A stretch of 6,764 nt of DNA from an uncultured Oscillibacter sp. (GTDB lineage Bacteria > Bacillota > Clostridia > Oscillospirales > Oscillospiraceae), in the NCBI GenBank assembly GCA_905233795.1, contig CAJOFP010000032.1, forward strand, positions 1-6,764. Direction: 5' to 3'. Of the stretch, positions 5,995 to 6,764 are shown piece after piece; within the stretch, counting starts at the first letter, position 1, and the number at the start of each line of letters is the position of its first letter. The position numbers and the translations under genes are program-made. The notes below the pieces were generated by a model, which did not search any database, had not been told where the DNA came from, and saw only the letters and a list, made by a program, of their open reading frames with translations.

Positions 5995-6158
5995 AAGTAT
6001 TTCGTTTTAGAATGACGGTGTAATGTCAGTGCAAGCCGACTTCGCAAATTTTTCTGCAAAGATACAATTTATATTTTAAACCACAAAAACATTTACGGTT
6101 TTTATATCTTCAACCTTAAAAAATCTGACTATTTTACTGTTGGAACGACAAAAAAAAG
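5995..6158. other. Region between the ATPase gene and the IS66 end
   Basis: This holds the ATPase 5' leader, its promoter (6057-6087) and about 70 bases of A/T-rich upstream DNA ending in a run of A next to the insertion sequence. No gene is seen. Confidence 0.6.
6057..6087 (-). promoter_or_regulatory. Bacteroidota-type promoter of the ATPase gene
   Basis: On the minus strand TATCTTTG (6057-6064) matches the Bacteroidota -7 box TAnnTTTG. TTTG (6084-6087) matches the -33 box at a spacing of 19 bases, within the accepted range. It would start transcription roughly 60 bases before the ATPase ATG. This is strong evidence that the right part of the window comes from Bacteroidota. Confidence 0.75.
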
Positions 6159-6185
6159 GTAAGCATCCAACCCCTTTTTAGGCGG
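6159..6185 (+). repeat. Probable IS66 left terminal inverted repeat
   Basis: The element appears to start at GTAAGCATCCAACCCC, followed by TTTTTAGGCGG. The boundary is inferred from the family's conserved GTAA terminus and from the distance to the first gene. The matching right end is outside the window, so the repeat length is not verified. Confidence 0.6.
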
Positions 6186-6201
6186 TCTCAGAATTAGTCA
6201 G

Positions 6202-6209
6202 TACCTTTG
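6202..6209 (+). promoter_or_regulatory. Bacteroidota -7 box of the IS66 operon
   Basis: TACCTTTG fits the Bacteroidota -7 consensus TAnnTTTG, 26 bases upstream of the OrfA start. The -33 box is weak: only TTTA at 6177-6180, 21 bases upstream. It lies inside the element, so the IS carries its own promoter suited to this phylum. Confidence 0.6.
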
Positions 6210-6235
6210 CGCCATCAATTCTAAAACTAGAAGCA

Positions 6236-6607
6236 ATGGCAGTAAATAGTAAAGACATCGAGGCCTTATGGAAGCAGTATTCCGAAGAAGGTTTTAAGAC
6301 GGGAATTTCGGTTGTTCAGTTCTTTGAAGCCAATGGTGTACCTTATCACACTTTCGAGAAATGGTATAAGAAGAAGTTCTCTAAGAATGGAATAGTCGAT
6401 TGTGTTGTGGCAGGATCACCTGATGCAACCATTCAGGTTCCAGAAGGTGAGAAGGCTGAGTCAAACAGGCTTGAGAAGAGAGGTGACGTGCATGTGTCCT
6501 ATGTCAATATAGGTCTGAGCAATGGTATCAAGGTAGAGCACCACAGGTTGAGCTATGGTGAGTTGGTATGCTTCATTAATAAACTGCAGCCGTTATGTTC
6601 AGTCTGA
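6236..6607 (+). CDS. tnpA: IS66-family accessory protein OrfA (TnpA)
   Basis: This 123-residue protein is the first gene of the IS66 element. A helix-turn-helix is visible at about 23-47 (ISVVQFFEANGVPYHTFEKW), as expected of a protein that binds the IS ends. The C-terminus carries the family-like block around residues 97-120 (GIKVEHHRLSYGELVCFINK). In IS66 it works with TnpB and the TnpC transposase; its precise role is not settled. The ATG at 6236 follows the promoter box at 6202-6209 and has no Shine-Dalgarno sequence, which is normal in Bacteroidota. Its stop overlaps the tnpB start by 13 bases, suggesting coupled translation. Confidence 0.85.
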   Translation: MAVNSKDIEALWKQYSEEGFKTGISVVQFFEANGVPYHTFEKWYKKKFSKNGIVDCVVAGSPDATIQVPEGEKAESNRLEKRGDVHVSYVNIGLSNGIKVEHHRLSYGELVCFINKLQPLCSV

Positions 6608-6764
6608 GTGGTGCTACGAAATTCAAGTATATACCCAATTATAGGGATATGCGTGGAGGATATGACAAACTGCGTGGCGTTGTTTGTACCCTCGATGGTA
6701 GGATGGAGGAAGGCACGGCATACGTTTTCACATCCAGGAATCAAAAACTGGTCAAGATTATCCG
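6595..6764 (+). CDS. tnpB: IS66-family protein TnpB (Orf2), N-terminal part, runs off right edge
   Basis: Translation from the ATG at 6595-6597 gives 56 complete codons beginning MFSLSGATKFKYIPNYRDMR. This matches the IS66 Orf2 (TnpB) N-terminus, with the typical RDMRGGYDKLRGVV block at 17-30 and AYVFTSRNQKLVKII at 42-56. The full protein is usually about 115 residues, so roughly half is present. It overlaps the end of OrfA by 13 bases in a different frame, as is usual in this family. It is unrelated to the RNA-guided nuclease also called TnpB. Confidence 0.88.
   Translation, partial: MFSLSGATKFKYIPNYRDMRGGYDKLRGVVCTLDGRMEEGTAYVFTSRNQKLVKII

Larger units (their letters stand above)
6159..6764 (+). 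mobile_element. IS66-family insertion sequence, left part (continues past right edge)
   Basis: The element is recognised from its two first genes in the standard IS66 order (small OrfA, then TnpB, overlapping) and a left-end sequence beginning GTAAGCATCC at 6159; IS66-family ends typically begin GTAA. The eight bases just outside (AAAAAAAG, 6151-6158) are the candidate target duplication, since the family makes 8-bp duplications. The third gene, tnpC (the DDE transposase), and the right end would lie beyond the window. Orientation is left to right. Confidence 0.85.

Noticed and set aside
5973..6240. Similar leader sequences (TTCTAAAAC followed by a start codon) upstream of both the ATPase and IS66 OrfA
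   Set aside because: The match is only about nine A/T-rich bases, with no extension or shared spacing. Coincidence is sufficient.

Overview
The window looks like two unrelated pieces of DNA joined at about 5507-5547. The left 5.5 kb (1 to about 5506) is part of a minus-strand flagellar/chemotaxis operon. In transcription order it reads fliN/fliY (3' part), cheY, fliO, fliP, fliQ, fliR, flhB and flhA (5' part, running off the left edge). A cheY between fliN/fliY and fliO is the classic fla/che layout of Bacillota. The CheY and FlhA proteins read like Clostridia (Lachnospiraceae-type) homologues as I remember them, so I favour a motile Clostridia-like gut bacterium. That placement is recall and has not been searched.

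The right 1.2 kb (about 5548-6764) looks like Bacteroidota, probably Bacteroidales. It holds the 5' part of a minus-strand AAA-type ATPase gene with a textbook Bacteroidota promoter (TTTG, 19 nt, TATCTTTG). Next to it is the left end of an IS66-family insertion sequence: terminal sequence at 6159, a TAnnTTTG box, the small OrfA, and the start of TnpB, which runs off the right edge. Bacteroidales do not normally carry flagellar genes. Both genes at the junction are cut in mid-protein (FliN/FliY loses its N-terminus, the ATPase its C-terminal half), so a metagenomic assembly chimera is the simplest explanation. A real recombination cannot be excluded from sequence alone.

FliP, FliQ, FliR, FlhB and FlhA form the export gate of the flagellar type III secretion system and FliO assists its assembly. 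FliN/FliY is in the C-ring switch, and phosphorylated CheY acts on that switch to control rotation. Every structural component seen is intact apart from the two genes cut at the window edge or the junction.

The most unusual native feature is the spacer DNA of the flagellar half. Coding sequence has many GC-rich codons, while most gaps between genes are almost pure A/T. They contain short tandem duplications and, between fliN and cheY, three hairpins. The same compositional habit appears inside fliO as a nine-unit trinucleotide repeat encoding nine asparagines. I did not find a convincing new multi-gene system.
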